The notes: a model not told the origin generated them from the letters alone. Positions 25,241-33,166 are shown, counted from the first letter of the stretch. The stretch is 39,297 nucleotides of DNA from JBNAVY01 sp049700195 (GCA_049700195.1 JBNAVY010000021.1:1-39297); one strand, 5' to 3'. Numbers and translations are program-made.

Positions 25241-26503
25241 TTATTGTAAAACTTCCTTTTGTGCATTGTCTAAAGCCTGTTGAGCATTATTTGTTTGTTT
25301 CATTATTAATGCTTCACAAGCTTTGTTAGTTGCGTCTACCACTTTTGTGCCATACAATCCAAATTGCCATGGCACCGCATAAGAAGCACCGTCTACAAAA
25401 GCAGCTCTTTCAGGATATTTCTCCTTAAATCCTTCTTGCATAGACTTCCTTGATGGAAGTGCAAGACCTGAATCTACAACAAATTGCTGTCCTTCTTTAC
25501 CCGTTAAAAATTCAATAACTTTAAAGGCCTCATCTTTATGTTGACTATTTTTATTCATCACATATGCAACAGTAAAAGCCATTGTAGATTTTTGCTTGCC
25601 TGCTGGAAGCTCTGCTATACCATAATTTAAATCAGGAACTTTTTCTTTAAGAAAAGGTATCATCCATCCACCTTCTATAGCCATTGCAGCTTTTTTAGAA
25701 GCAAAAGCATCTCCATTCCATCCTTCTCCCATGTTTTGTGGTGTGTCAGCAACTTTGTCTTTTGTTATAAGTCCTGTATAAAAGTCTAATGCCTGTGCAT
25801 TTTGTGGAAGATTTAAAGTAACCTTCCCATCTTTATACACTGATCCATCATTTTGATTTATAAAGGCATCAAATCTTGCAAGATCTGCTGATAAAACCAA
25901 ACCTTTAACACCGTCTTTTGTCAACTTTTTAGCTGCGTCTCTTAATTCCTCCCATGTTTTTGGAGGCTCTTTTATTCCAGCCGCTTTAAACATGTCTTTG
26001 TTATAAAACAAAGCTAAAGTATTAAAATCTTTTGGAAAACCATAAATTTTCCCTTCCCACTTAAAAGCAGAAAGTAAAGAAGGTTCGAAATCATTTACAT
26101 CCACATTGTATTTCTTAATATAATTATCTAATGGCTCTAAAACACCAGTCGATATAATCTGAGGAGCTGGCATACTATCAAGATAAAATATGTCTGGAGC
26201 TGTATTTGATGCTAATTCTGTCTGTAATTTTTGCATATAATCTCCTGAAATTGTTTCTATTTGAATATCTATATTGGGATATTCCAGTTTAAATTTAGCG
26301 ATTTGATCATCTACTATTTTCTTTTCTGCTGGAGATGATGACCACATACCTAGTTTTACAGTAACTAATTTTTGAGTCTGTTGTTTTTGTGTGTTTGTCT
26401 CATTATTATTGGGAGTATTACTTTTATTGGAGGAACAACCAGCTAAAAAAGTTGCAAGCAAAAAGATTGTTAAAACAAAAATACTTAAAAGTTTTTTACT
26501 CAT
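25241..26503 (-). CDS. ABC sugar-binding lipoprotein (operon A)
   Basis: This 420-residue family 1 solute-binding protein has a type II signal with lipobox LAGC (Cys23), a Ser/Asn/Gln-rich linker (about 24-45) and a MalE-like body (VTVKLGMWSSSPAEKKIVDDQ ... NTLALFYNKDMFKAAGIKEPPKTWEEL). The ATG at 26503 follows AGGGGA by 7 bases; a GTG at 26521 would add six residues but lies inside that ribosome site. It sits between the GH65 gene and the permeases, with hairpins on both sides. Confidence 0.92.
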   Translation of the reverse strand: MSKKLLSIFVLTIFLLATFLAGCSSNKSNTPNNNETNTQKQQTQKLVTVKLGMWSSSPAEKKIVDDQIAKFKLEYPNIDIQIETISGDYMQKLQTELASNTAPDIFYLDSMPAPQIISTGVLEPLDNYIKKYNVDVNDFEPSLLSAFKWEGKIYGFPKDFNTLALFYNKDMFKAAGIKEPPKTWEELRDAAKKLTKDGVKGLVLSADLARFDAFINQNDGSVYKDGKVTLNLPQNAQALDFYTGLITKDKVADTPQNMGEGWNGDAFASKKAAMAIEGGWMIPFLKEKVPDLNYGIAELPAGKQKSTMAFTVAYVMNKNSQHKDEAFKVIEFLTGKEGQQFVVDSGLALPSRKSMQEGFKEKYPERAAFVDGASYAVPWQFGLYGTKVVDATNKACEALIMKQTNNAQQALDNAQKEVLQ

Positions 26504-26608
26504 ACCACTTTCCCCTTTCACAATTTTATAGTAAAATATCTATTGAGAACTTAAAAATATTACTCTAATTCTACCTATCCCCCCTTAAAAATTAATTAAT
26601 TTATTTTT

Positions 26609-26642
26609 AAGGTATAGCAGGTTAAGACCTGTCTATACCTTT
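26609..26642 (-). repeat. Intercistronic hairpin between the GH65 and binding-protein genes
   Basis: On the - strand AAGGTATAGaCAGGT and ACCTGCTATACCTT form a stem of about 14 bp with a single bulge and a 4-base loop, followed by AAAAATAAATT. It lacks a proper U run, so attenuation or RNA processing is more likely than full termination, since four genes of the operon follow. Confidence 0.65.
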
Positions 26643-26649
26643 TTGACTA

Positions 26650-28974
26650 TTAAATTGTCAAACTTTTCCCTTTTAACTTTACTATTATATTTCCTTTTCC
26701 TTCTAATTTTTTTATTTTTACTTCCTGTTTTGTAACAATTACCTCAATTAAATTGCCTTTCCAGAATACTTTATAAGAAAGTTTGTCCCATTTTTCCGGC
26801 AGCCATGGATTTATATTTAATATCCCTTCTTTATCAATTTCCATTCCGCCAAATCCAAAAACAGCTACTTGCCATGTACCACCAGCAGATGCAGCATGCA
26901 AACCTTCTTTTGTATTCCCCTGATTATCCACAAGGTCTACGTTGGCACTTCTAATAAAAGATTTGTATGCGTTTTTGTGGTCTCCCACTTTTAAGCCCAT
27001 AATAGCATACATACTGGGTCCTAATGAAGATTTGTGCATAGTTCGCTTTTCATAATATTCATAATTAATTCTTTTTGTCTTTTCGTCAAATTCCTCACCT
27101 AACAAAAGCATTAACATTACAACATCAGCCTGTTTAATAAGCTGTGTATCACTTAATCTCGTTATATCAACACCTTCAGGCCATATAGGCATATTGTTTT
27201 CATCAACTTTATCAATAACATAATCTTTTTTGTTAAAATATCCCTCAAATTGTTCTATCAGTTTTTTGTCTTTGTCATAAGGTATATATATTTTTTCTTC
27301 AACTTCTTTCCACTTTTCCATTCCCTCATTTGTCAAACATATTTTGTTTGATATAGTATAATAATGTTCAGGGTATTTTTCTTTTAACATATTGATTAGT
27401 TCAAGTCCCTTTTTAATATTCCATTTTGCAAGGTAATTAGTATATGCATTATTATCAACATATTCATGAAATTCATCAGGACCTATGACATTGTTTATTT
27501 CATACCTATCTAATTCTTTTATATATTCACATCTAGATACCCAAAACCTTGCAGTCTCAAAAATGACTTCTGCACCATAGTTCAACATAAACTCAATATC
27601 CTCTGTCGCTCTAAAATACTCCCACACTGCAAAAGCTATATCAGCAGTTATATGATGCTCCAAATCACCTGTCCATATCCTTACAGGGTTTCCCATGTAA
27701 TCAAACCCCCATTTAGGTGTTTCTTCCTCTCCTGTATCTGCAGATTCCCAAGGATATTGTGCTCCCTTATACCCATTTAAAGCTGCATTTTTTCTCGCTG
27801 CATTAAGCATATTGTACCTGTACATTAGAAGTGCCTTTGCCGCTTTTGGATGCACATATATGAAAAAGGGAAGCATAAATATCTCCGTATCCCAAAAAAT
27901 ATGACCTTTGTATCCCTCACCATGAAGAGCTTTCGCAGCAATACTTACCATGAAGTCATTTTCATTGACAGAACTCATGAGATGAAAAATATTAAAACGC
28001 AAAGCTTTATCTGCTTCTTCATCCCCTTCAATATTTATATCTGCAACAGACCATAGTTCATCATATACTTTAATATGCCTTTTAAGCTCTTTGTCAATAC
28101 CTTCTCCAGCAAAATTAAAGAGTTCTCTTTCCACCGTCGTCTTTAAAAGGTCTTTTCTTACATCTCTTGAGGTATAAGTTATTACAAATTTGTCGATTAC
28201 TACTGTTTTGTTCTCTGTAGCATCAAACTCAAAGTACTCCACACTCATTTCACCCAATGACAAAAATCTTCTAAATTTAGCTATGTTATTTTTCTCTTTA
28301 TCGTCATAACGATATATCCTCACAGTACTACCTGTAGCAATGCGAATATCATCGTCAGCAGTTGCTGTTTCTAGATAGACTCCATTTTTACTTAGACTAC
28401 TATTGTTAGCCACTTTCAAATGCTTTACTCTATACTTTGGGCTATCTGCTGAATTTAAAACAGTTCCATCAATAATGCTCTGTATACCTATAACCCCGCT
28501 GTAATTTATAGGTGTTACAAATAGCTTAATTGCAGAACGATGAAGGTCGCTACGGCTAATAAACCTGTATCCCTCAATTCGAGTAATTCTATCTTTTAAA
28601 TCTTTTATCAAAATGCTCCTAAATAGAATTCCTTTTTTCATATCAAGGATTCTTTTAAATTCTATTAGCTGACATTCATTCAAACTTAATTCTTCCTCTT
28701 CGATAAATAGCTTAATACCTAACCAGTTTTGGACGTTTACTATTTCTTTTACTTGTGAATCAGCTTTATCAAAAATTCCAGCTATAAAATTTCCTGACCT
28801 TTCTCCATAACTTTTTTCCTCAAAAGTACCTCTTACCCCCATATAACCATTTGTAAGTGTAAAAATAGTTTCATATCGAGAATTTTCTTGTTTTATATAA
28901 TCATTTTGGAAAATAAGCCATTTATTCTCACTTATTAAATTTTTTATATAATCTAAAAACATATGCTTTATCAC
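26650..28974 (-). CDS. GH65 disaccharide phosphorylase (operon A)
   Basis: This 774-residue enzyme has the same architecture as the operon B GH65. The presumed general acid is Glu501 in IGPDEF, with GHIFWDTEIFMLPFF and KQADVVML as family motifs. The acceptor loop reads YPWESADTGEEETPKWGF ... VRIWTGD. From memory, Trp409, Glu410 and Thr435 have the spacing of acceptor-site residues reported for Caldicellulosiruptor kojibiose phosphorylase, and the 774-residue length equals the T. brockii trehalose phosphorylase, so both substrates remain candidates. The start is a GTG with GGAGG 7 bases upstream; an ATG 12 bases on has worse spacing. It is cytoplasmic; the product goes to PgmB. Confidence 0.87.
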   Translation of the reverse strand: MIKHMFLDYIKNLISENKWLIFQNDYIKQENSRYETIFTLTNGYMGVRGTFEEKSYGERSGNFIAGIFDKADSQVKEIVNVQNWLGIKLFIEEEELSLNECQLIEFKRILDMKKGILFRSILIKDLKDRITRIEGYRFISRSDLHRSAIKLFVTPINYSGVIGIQSIIDGTVLNSADSPKYRVKHLKVANNSSLSKNGVYLETATADDDIRIATGSTVRIYRYDDKEKNNIAKFRRFLSLGEMSVEYFEFDATENKTVVIDKFVITYTSRDVRKDLLKTTVERELFNFAGEGIDKELKRHIKVYDELWSVADINIEGDEEADKALRFNIFHLMSSVNENDFMVSIAAKALHGEGYKGHIFWDTEIFMLPFFIYVHPKAAKALLMYRYNMLNAARKNAALNGYKGAQYPWESADTGEEETPKWGFDYMGNPVRIWTGDLEHHITADIAFAVWEYFRATEDIEFMLNYGAEVIFETARFWVSRCEYIKELDRYEINNVIGPDEFHEYVDNNAYTNYLAKWNIKKGLELINMLKEKYPEHYYTISNKICLTNEGMEKWKEVEEKIYIPYDKDKKLIEQFEGYFNKKDYVIDKVDENNMPIWPEGVDITRLSDTQLIKQADVVMLMLLLGEEFDEKTKRINYEYYEKRTMHKSSLGPSMYAIMGLKVGDHKNAYKSFIRSANVDLVDNQGNTKEGLHAASAGGTWQVAVFGFGGMEIDKEGILNINPWLPEKWDKLSYKVFWKGNLIEVIVTKQEVKIKKLEGKGNIIVKLKGKSLTI

Positions 28975-29007
28975 TTATATTCCTCCATAATTTTTAAAAA
29001 ATTTTAA

Positions 29008-29021
29008 CCAAAACGTTTTGG
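29008..29021. promoter_or_regulatory. Perfect LacI-family operator between lacI2 and the GH65 gene
   Basis: CCAAAACGTTTTGG is a perfect 14-bp palindrome with the central CG of LacI-type operators, about 35 bases before the GH65 start. It matches the site upstream of lacI2 in 13 of 14 positions. Confidence 0.82.
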
Positions 29022-29038
29022 AAACTATTTAAAAAAAA

Positions 29039-30049
29039 TTAAATTTTTCTTGTTGAATCTCTAATAACAAGTCTGTGAGGTATTATTATATGTTGAGGCT
29101 TTTCTCCTTTTATAATAGATAAAAGATGTTTTGATGCATTATATCCCATCTTAAAAGTATCTTGCCTGATTGTAGTAAGGCCAGGTGTAATCAAAGATGC
29201 AAGTTCAATATCATCGAAACCTACAATAGAGATATCATCTGGTATTTTCATTCCTAAATCCTTTGCTGCTTTGAAAGAACCAATAGCCATCAGATCAGAA
29301 GCATGAAACACAGCAGTTATTTCTGGATACTCAAAAACCAACTTTTTAAAAGAATCATAACCGCCTTCTTGAGTAAAATCGTCAAAAACTACATATTCCT
29401 CTTTATAAGGTATATTATTTTTTAAAAGAGCTTTTTTATAACCTTCTAACCTTTCAAAACTTACAGCTGCATCATCATGACCATTTATAAATCCAATATT
29501 TCTATGCCCTAACTTTATAAGATAACTTATGGCTTCAAAAACAGCCTGAACATTATCCGAACTTACATATCCAACTTTATCTGTCAATATTGGAATATCA
29601 ATTAAAACAGTTGAAATTTTTGTTTTCTTTATCTCTTCAATATAAGGGTCACTCAATTTTAAACCTTCTACAATGGCTCCTTCAATTTTTCTGTCATTGC
29701 AAAGCTTCTCATAAGAAGTATTGCTTTGGCTTTCAGGATCTACAGTAAAAAGTATAAGGTCATATTTATCTTTTTTTAATCCTGCTTTTATGCCTGCAAG
29801 AACGTCTAGAAAGAAAGGATGATAAGCACCCGGTTTTATTAACTCAGAAACAATCAAACCTACTGTATAGGTTTTGTTTGTAACAAGCCCTCTGGCAATG
29901 GAATTTGGGGTATAATTTAATTGCTCTGCTATTTTTTTTATTCTTTCACGGGTTTCATGACTTACATCTGAATAGCCATTTAAAGCTCTTGAAACTGTTG
30001 TAACAGACGCCCCTGCATATTTTGCTATATCTTTTATAGTAACCGACAT
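29039..30049 (-). CDS. LacI-family transcriptional regulator of operon A
   Basis: This 336-residue protein has an N-terminal LacI HTH (TIKDIAKYAGASVTTVSRALNG), a hinge (NYTPNSIARGL) and a sugar-binding core (about 60-330, with SIVGFDDIELASLITPGLTTI). AAGGGG precedes the ATG. It is the first gene of operon A and is flanked by two near-identical operators, indicating autoregulation and control of the downstream genes. Confidence 0.9.
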   Translation of the reverse strand: MSVTIKDIAKYAGASVTTVSRALNGYSDVSHETRERIKKIAEQLNYTPNSIARGLVTNKTYTVGLIVSELIKPGAYHPFFLDVLAGIKAGLKKDKYDLILFTVDPESQSNTSYEKLCNDRKIEGAIVEGLKLSDPYIEEIKKTKISTVLIDIPILTDKVGYVSSDNVQAVFEAISYLIKLGHRNIGFINGHDDAAVSFERLEGYKKALLKNNIPYKEEYVVFDDFTQEGGYDSFKKLVFEYPEITAVFHASDLMAIGSFKAAKDLGMKIPDDISIVGFDDIELASLITPGLTTIRQDTFKMGYNASKHLLSIIKGEKPQHIIIPHRLVIRDSTRKI

Positions 30050-30064
30050 TTAATATCCCCTTTT

Positions 30065-30078
30065 CCAAAACGTTTTAG
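30065..30078. promoter_or_regulatory. LacI-family operator at the lacI2 promoter
   Basis: CCAAAACGTTTTAG differs from the perfect palindrome at 29008 by one base. It lies 12-25 bases downstream of the -10 box, in the early transcribed region. Confidence 0.8.
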
Positions 30079-30089
30079 TTGTTGCTTTT

Positions 30090-30118
30090 AGTATAACAAA
30101 AACCTTTTCATCTGTCAA
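30090..30118 (-). promoter_or_regulatory. sigmaA promoter of operon A
   Basis: On the - strand a perfect TTGACA (30118-30113), a 17-base spacer and TATACT (30095-30090). The -35 box is made of the last codons of the QueG-like gene. Confidence 0.82.
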
Positions 30119-30797
30119 CATTTTTTTTACTTCCGTACGGGCAAACTTTCATACATATACCACACACTGAACCTCTGCCAATATGTTTAAAATTTTTGTT
30201 CATAAATTCACTGCAAGCTCTTGCATCAAGAATTTCTTCTCTTTCCATTCCCTTTTCCCATAATGTGCCATAAAGTGCCATAGCAGGACAAGCCTCTACA
30301 CACAATTTACAACTTCCACATTTGCTATTTGTAATTGGTGTGCCTGTTTTAAGCGGCATGTCTGTTAAAATAGTACCCAATCTAACTCTTGGCCCAAATT
30401 TTTCAGTTATTAAAAGACCATTCTTGCCTATCCACCCAAGTCCTGCTGTGGTAGCGGCAGTTTTATGAGGAAAAAGTCCTCTATAGGGTCCCATTTCACC
30501 AATTGATTGTGAAGCTGGAACAGCCAATGCTTTATAACCCCATTCTTCCAATTTCATAACACTTTTAAGTGTTATTTGATCAATTAAAGTATTTACAGAA
30601 CGATAATGATGAAAATATGTATATGTAGGTTTATCGCTTATCTCATCTATTATTCTATCTGATAACTTTATAACAACTGTAATACCATAAGGAATATCTG
30701 ATAAATTTTCAGGCAAAACATTTAAAAGATTTGAAAAGCCAACTAAAGATGCTCCCCATTCTATAATTTTTTCTTCTAAAATTTCCTGATTTCCCAT
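30108..30797 (-). CDS. QueG-like double 4Fe-4S protein
   Basis: This 229-residue protein of the COG1600 type has HKTAATTAGLGWIGKNGLLI near residues 110-130, close to the QueG active-site region, and two 4Fe-4S motifs, CGSCKLCVEACP (about 160-171) and CGICMKVCP (about 212-220), with an extra cysteine at ARAC. Epoxyqueuosine reductases are normally over 300 residues; this is shorter and lacks the longer N-terminal domain and HEAT repeats. A redox protein related to QueG is a safer name than queG itself. AAGGATG precedes the ATG. It is transcribed away from the spore-protein gene. Confidence 0.75.
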   Translation of the reverse strand: MGNQEILEEKIIEWGASLVGFSNLLNVLPENLSDIPYGITVVIKLSDRIIDEISDKPTYTYFHHYRSVNTLIDQITLKSVMKLEEWGYKALAVPASQSIGEMGPYRGLFPHKTAATTAGLGWIGKNGLLITEKFGPRVRLGTILTDMPLKTGTPITNSKCGSCKLCVEACPAMALYGTLWEKGMEREEILDARACSEFMNKNFKHIGRGSVCGICMKVCPYGSKKNVDR

Positions 30798-30904
30798 TTT
30801 ATCATCCTTTTATAAATTTTTTTGTTTTATATTAATTTTAACATAATCTTTTCACTTATCAATCATATTAACAAAATCCTCTTATAAAAATTTTTTATTA
30901 TTAA

Positions 30905-30933
30905 GTATAAAATTCTTTTGTATACACAAATTA
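30905..30933 (+). promoter_or_regulatory. Possible forespore (sigmaG-type) promoter of the SASP gene
   Basis: GTATA (30905-30909) and CAAATTA (30927-30933), spaced by 17 bases, loosely fit the sigmaG pattern (GMATR, about 18 bases, CATNHTA). SASP genes are sigmaG targets, so the context supports it; the motif match alone is modest. Confidence 0.4.
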
Positions 30934-30962
30934 AATTTAAGAACAAAAAAGGAGGGATTTTG

Positions 30963-31262
30963 ATGGCAAAAGGTAGTTGGAATGATCAACCAAAAGTTGT
31001 TCCTGAAGCACATCAAGCACTTGACAACTTAAAATATGAAATAGCAAAAGAATTAGGATTACCTGTTAAACAAGGATCAGAAGATTATTGGGGAAATTTA
31101 ACAAGTAGAGATTGCGGTGCAGTTGGTGGACATATGCTGAAGCGTATGGTACAATACGCAGAAAATGCTATGATAAATGGAGCAAGTATAAGTGGTGCAA
31201 CACCTTCACAGGGTGGCCCCAAAGGTTCTGCAGGCAGTGAAGCAGAATATATGAATAAATAA
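30963..31262 (+). CDS. Alpha/beta-type small acid-soluble spore protein
   Basis: This 99-residue DNA-binding protein saturates and protects forespore DNA. The KYEIAKELGLP segment (about 28-38) contains the germination-protease recognition region, and EDYWGNLTSRDCGAVGGHMLKRMV is the second conserved helix with the family's G-rich turn. The C-terminal 25 residues are Gly/Ser-rich and longer than in typical 60-75 residue SASPs. AAAGGAGGG lies before the ATG at 30963; upstream in-frame codons lack support. Monocistronic, with its own terminator. Confidence 0.9.
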   Translation: MAKGSWNDQPKVVPEAHQALDNLKYEIAKELGLPVKQGSEDYWGNLTSRDCGAVGGHMLKRMVQYAENAMINGASISGATPSQGGPKGSAGSEAEYMNK

Positions 31263-31268
31263 AATCAT

Positions 31269-31301
31269 AAAGAGGGTATATATATTTATACTCTCTTTTA
31301 T
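31269..31301 (+). terminator. Terminator of the SASP gene
   Basis: AAAGAG-g-GTATA and TATAC-t-CTCTTT form a stem with one G-T pair and a 6-base loop, ending in TTTTATT. Confidence 0.8.
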
Positions 31302-31366
31302 TATTGCAGATTTTGTGATAAAATTGTTTTAGTATACTATATATTGTGATACTGTGAGGTGATATT

Positions 31367-31882
31367 TTGAGCTATGAAATTCAAGAACTTGCTGAAAACA
31401 AATTAATTATCCTTTATATCCTAAATAGAATTAATATGCCTATTACGGATGAACAATTGAGCAAAATTATTCTTGATAATAAATTAATGAATTATTTTTA
31501 TCTAAGACAATACCTTGATGAATTAACTGACAGCAATTTCATAAATATTATTGAAGAAAAATATATTGTCACTATAGAAGGCTTAGAAATACTCAAGCTG
31601 TTTTTTACAAGAATTCCTTCTGATATAAGACAAAAAATAGATGAATATATACTTTTAAATAAAGAAAAATTTAGACAAGAGTCTCAATATATCGCAACAT
31701 ATTATAAGAAATCCGATAATGAATATATTGCAAATTGTAAAGTAATCGAAAATGATATAGTTTTAATCGACCTTAGTATAAATGTTGTAACAAGTGAACA
31801 GGCAAAACAAATTTGTAATACTTGGAAACAAAAGTCTCAAGATATTTATGGTTATATAATTAAGGCCCTAACTGGTCAATAA
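31367..31882 (+). CDS. DUF4364-type winged-helix protein
   Basis: This 171-residue cytoplasmic protein starts with a winged-helix-like region (about 8-80, NKLIILYILNRINMPITDEQLSKIILDN ... YLDELTDSNFINIIEEKYIVTIEGLEILKLF), as in the DUF4364 family of clostridia. The C-terminal half is a mixed alpha/beta domain. The start is TTG at 31367 with GAGGTG 5 bases upstream; no ATG lies near. It may be a transcription regulator by fold, but no target is known. Its 3' end overlaps the convergent beta-propeller gene by 23 bases. Confidence 0.75.
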   Translation: MSYEIQELAENKLIILYILNRINMPITDEQLSKIILDNKLMNYFYLRQYLDELTDSNFINIIEEKYIVTIEGLEILKLFFTRIPSDIRQKIDEYILLNKEKFRQESQYIATYYKKSDNEYIANCKVIENDIVLIDLSINVVTSEQAKQICNTWKQKSQDIYGYIIKALTGQ

Positions 31883-32789
31883 CAAAACCTTGGGGCTCTT
31901 TTCCCGTTTGTAATTTTTCAATTAACTCCATTTTATTAATATCTATTATATATAATTTATTTTCTCCTGAACTTGCTATAAATCCTTTTGAACCTAAAAT
32001 CTCCATATATGAGGGCATATAGCAGCAAAACATTTCTTTTCTTTCATTATTAAATATGTTTATTTTTGTTAAAGAATTAGAGTAAGAATTTAATATATAT
32101 AATATACCATTACTTTCTCTTATTGATATTGGCATTTTACCAACTTCAATATTTTTAAATAAAGTTAAATCTTTCATTTTTATGATTGATATTGTTCCAT
32201 TTCGCCCCGATTCTAAAAAAGTATTTACAACAAACAAATACTCTTCATCTTGTGAAAAAATAATACATGAAGGCTTTGATCCAACAGTTACTGTTTTTAT
32301 AATGTTAAATCCCAATGTGTCAATAATATCTACCGTATCAGAATTCATATTACTTACAGCAAATTTATCATATTTAATGTTGTATATTATTTTTTGAGGA
32401 TAACTTCCAACCTTTATTTGACCAATTATGTTTTGATGCTTTATATCATAAATACTTATACAATCAGAATCCCCATTCAAAATTAAAATATAATCTTTAA
32501 ATATTACACCACTATTTGGATAATTTCCTGCATAAACTAAATTCTCTAAAATAAATTCTTCAAGGTCTATAATACCTAAAGAGTTGTCATATGCATTAAG
32601 GGAATATAACTTTTTCCTTTTCTTATCAATAATTAGACGATGAGGTCCAAAAACCGGCTGACTTTTATACTGCCTGTATTTATTGGTATAGTTTATAAAA
32701 GGCTGTATTTTGCAAACCTCTTTTTTATAGTTTATTAAGTTGATTGACTCTATAGTATCATCACCCATATTTGAAATATAAATATTCAA
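31860..32789 (-). CDS. YVTN-type beta-propeller protein
   Basis: This 309-residue protein consists of repeating propeller blades, with phrases such as KLYSLNAYDNSLGIIDL, YDKFAVSNMNSDTVDIID, YLFVVNTFLESGRNGTISII and LYIINDxN-like ends about every 40-45 residues, implying about seven blades. There is no signal peptide, so a cytoplasmic location is expected, which is unusual for YVTN propellers. The TTG at 32789 is chosen because GGGGGGAT lies just before it; the in-frame ATG at 32804 lies upstream of that site. The function is unknown; a scaffold or ligand-binding role would be typical. Confidence 0.75.
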   Translation of the reverse strand: MNIYISNMGDDTIESINLINYKKEVCKIQPFINYTNKYRQYKSQPVFGPHRLIIDKKRKKLYSLNAYDNSLGIIDLEEFILENLVYAGNYPNSGVIFKDYILILNGDSDCISIYDIKHQNIIGQIKVGSYPQKIIYNIKYDKFAVSNMNSDTVDIIDTLGFNIIKTVTVGSKPSCIIFSQDEEYLFVVNTFLESGRNGTISIIKMKDLTLFKNIEVGKMPISIRESNGILYILNSYSNSLTKINIFNNERKEMFCCYMPSYMEILGSKGFIASSGENKLYIIDINKMELIEKLQTGKEPQGFVIDQLGP

Positions 32790-32810
32790 ATTACATCCCC
32801 CCATATATTA

Positions 32811-32829
32811 GCATATTTTTATAATATGC
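32811..32829. repeat. Dyad in the beta-propeller promoter region
   Basis: GCATATT and AATATGC are separated by 5 bases, about 20 bases before the propeller start and next to a TATTAT -10-like sequence. It could be an operator or a leader hairpin. Confidence 0.4.
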
Positions 32830-32850
32830 ACAAAGCTAGATTAGCGTAAC

Positions 32851-32882
32851 AAAAAAAATCACCCACCTTTTCGTGAGTGATT
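32851..32882 (-). terminator. Terminator downstream of tRNA-Pro
   Basis: On the - strand AATCACTCAC and GTGGGTGATT form a 10-bp stem (one G-T pair) with loop GAAAAG, followed by T8. Confidence 0.85.
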
Positions 32883-32889
32883 ATATATC

Positions 32890-32975
32890 TTATTCGTTTT
32901 TCTCTGCGAATTCATAGTAGACCACTTGTTTTTTGCCATGTGGATAACTCTTGAAACCCTTGATTTTACTGTATT
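32890..32975 (-). pseudogene. Possible C-terminal gene remnant abutting tRNA-Pro
   Basis: Between the tRNA CCA end and the terminator there is an open frame without any start codon, reading IKGFKSYPHGKKQVVYYEF then AEKNE and a stop at 32892-32890. Base composition is richer in G and C than the flanking spacer. A protein-tail-like frame immediately beside a tRNA 3' end is what is left when an integrated element is lost. It could also be chance in a 90-base spacer. I do not recognise the family. Confidence 0.3.
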
Positions 32976-33050
32976 TGGTCGGGGCAACAGGATTTGAACC
33001 TGCGACCTCACGGTCCCGAACCGCGCGCGCTACCTCTGCGCCATGCCCCG
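32976..33050 (-). tRNA. tRNA-Pro (anticodon CGG), CCA encoded
   Basis: On the - strand it folds as a full cloverleaf: acceptor CGGGGCA/TGCCCCG, D stem GCGC/GCGC, anticodon stem CGCGG/CCGTG with loop TTCGGGA, T stem GCAGG/CCTGT with loop TTCAAAT, then discriminator A and encoded CCA. The C1-G72 pair and A73 are the bacterial tRNA-Pro identity elements. Anticodon CGG reads CCG, a rare proline codon in such AT-rich genes. Confidence 0.95.
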
Positions 33051-33062
33051 GAAACAACTTTT

Positions 33063-33091
33063 ATTTTAACATACTTAATAATTGTTTTCAA
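33063..33091 (-). promoter_or_regulatory. Promoter of tRNA-Pro
   Basis: On the - strand TTGAAA (33091-33086), a 17-base spacer and TAAAAT (33068-33063), 13 bases before the tRNA 5' end. Confidence 0.65.
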
Positions 33092-33118
33092 TATAAAAAT
33101 AAATTATATAATTTTAAT

Positions 33119-33166
33119 ATACTTTAAAAATAACATTCTTAAAGTATAATTTCATTTTTAAAGTAT
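33119..33166. repeat. TTAAAGTAT repeats in the tRNA/59-aa gene spacer
   Basis: ATACTTTAA (33119-33127) pairs with TTAAAGTAT (33139-33147), and TTTAAAGTAT recurs at about 33156-33165. They lie between the divergent promoters of tRNA-Pro and the small cysteine protein. This may be a protein-binding array or chance AT-rich sequence. Nothing else is seen in this spacer besides the two promoters. Confidence 0.35.
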
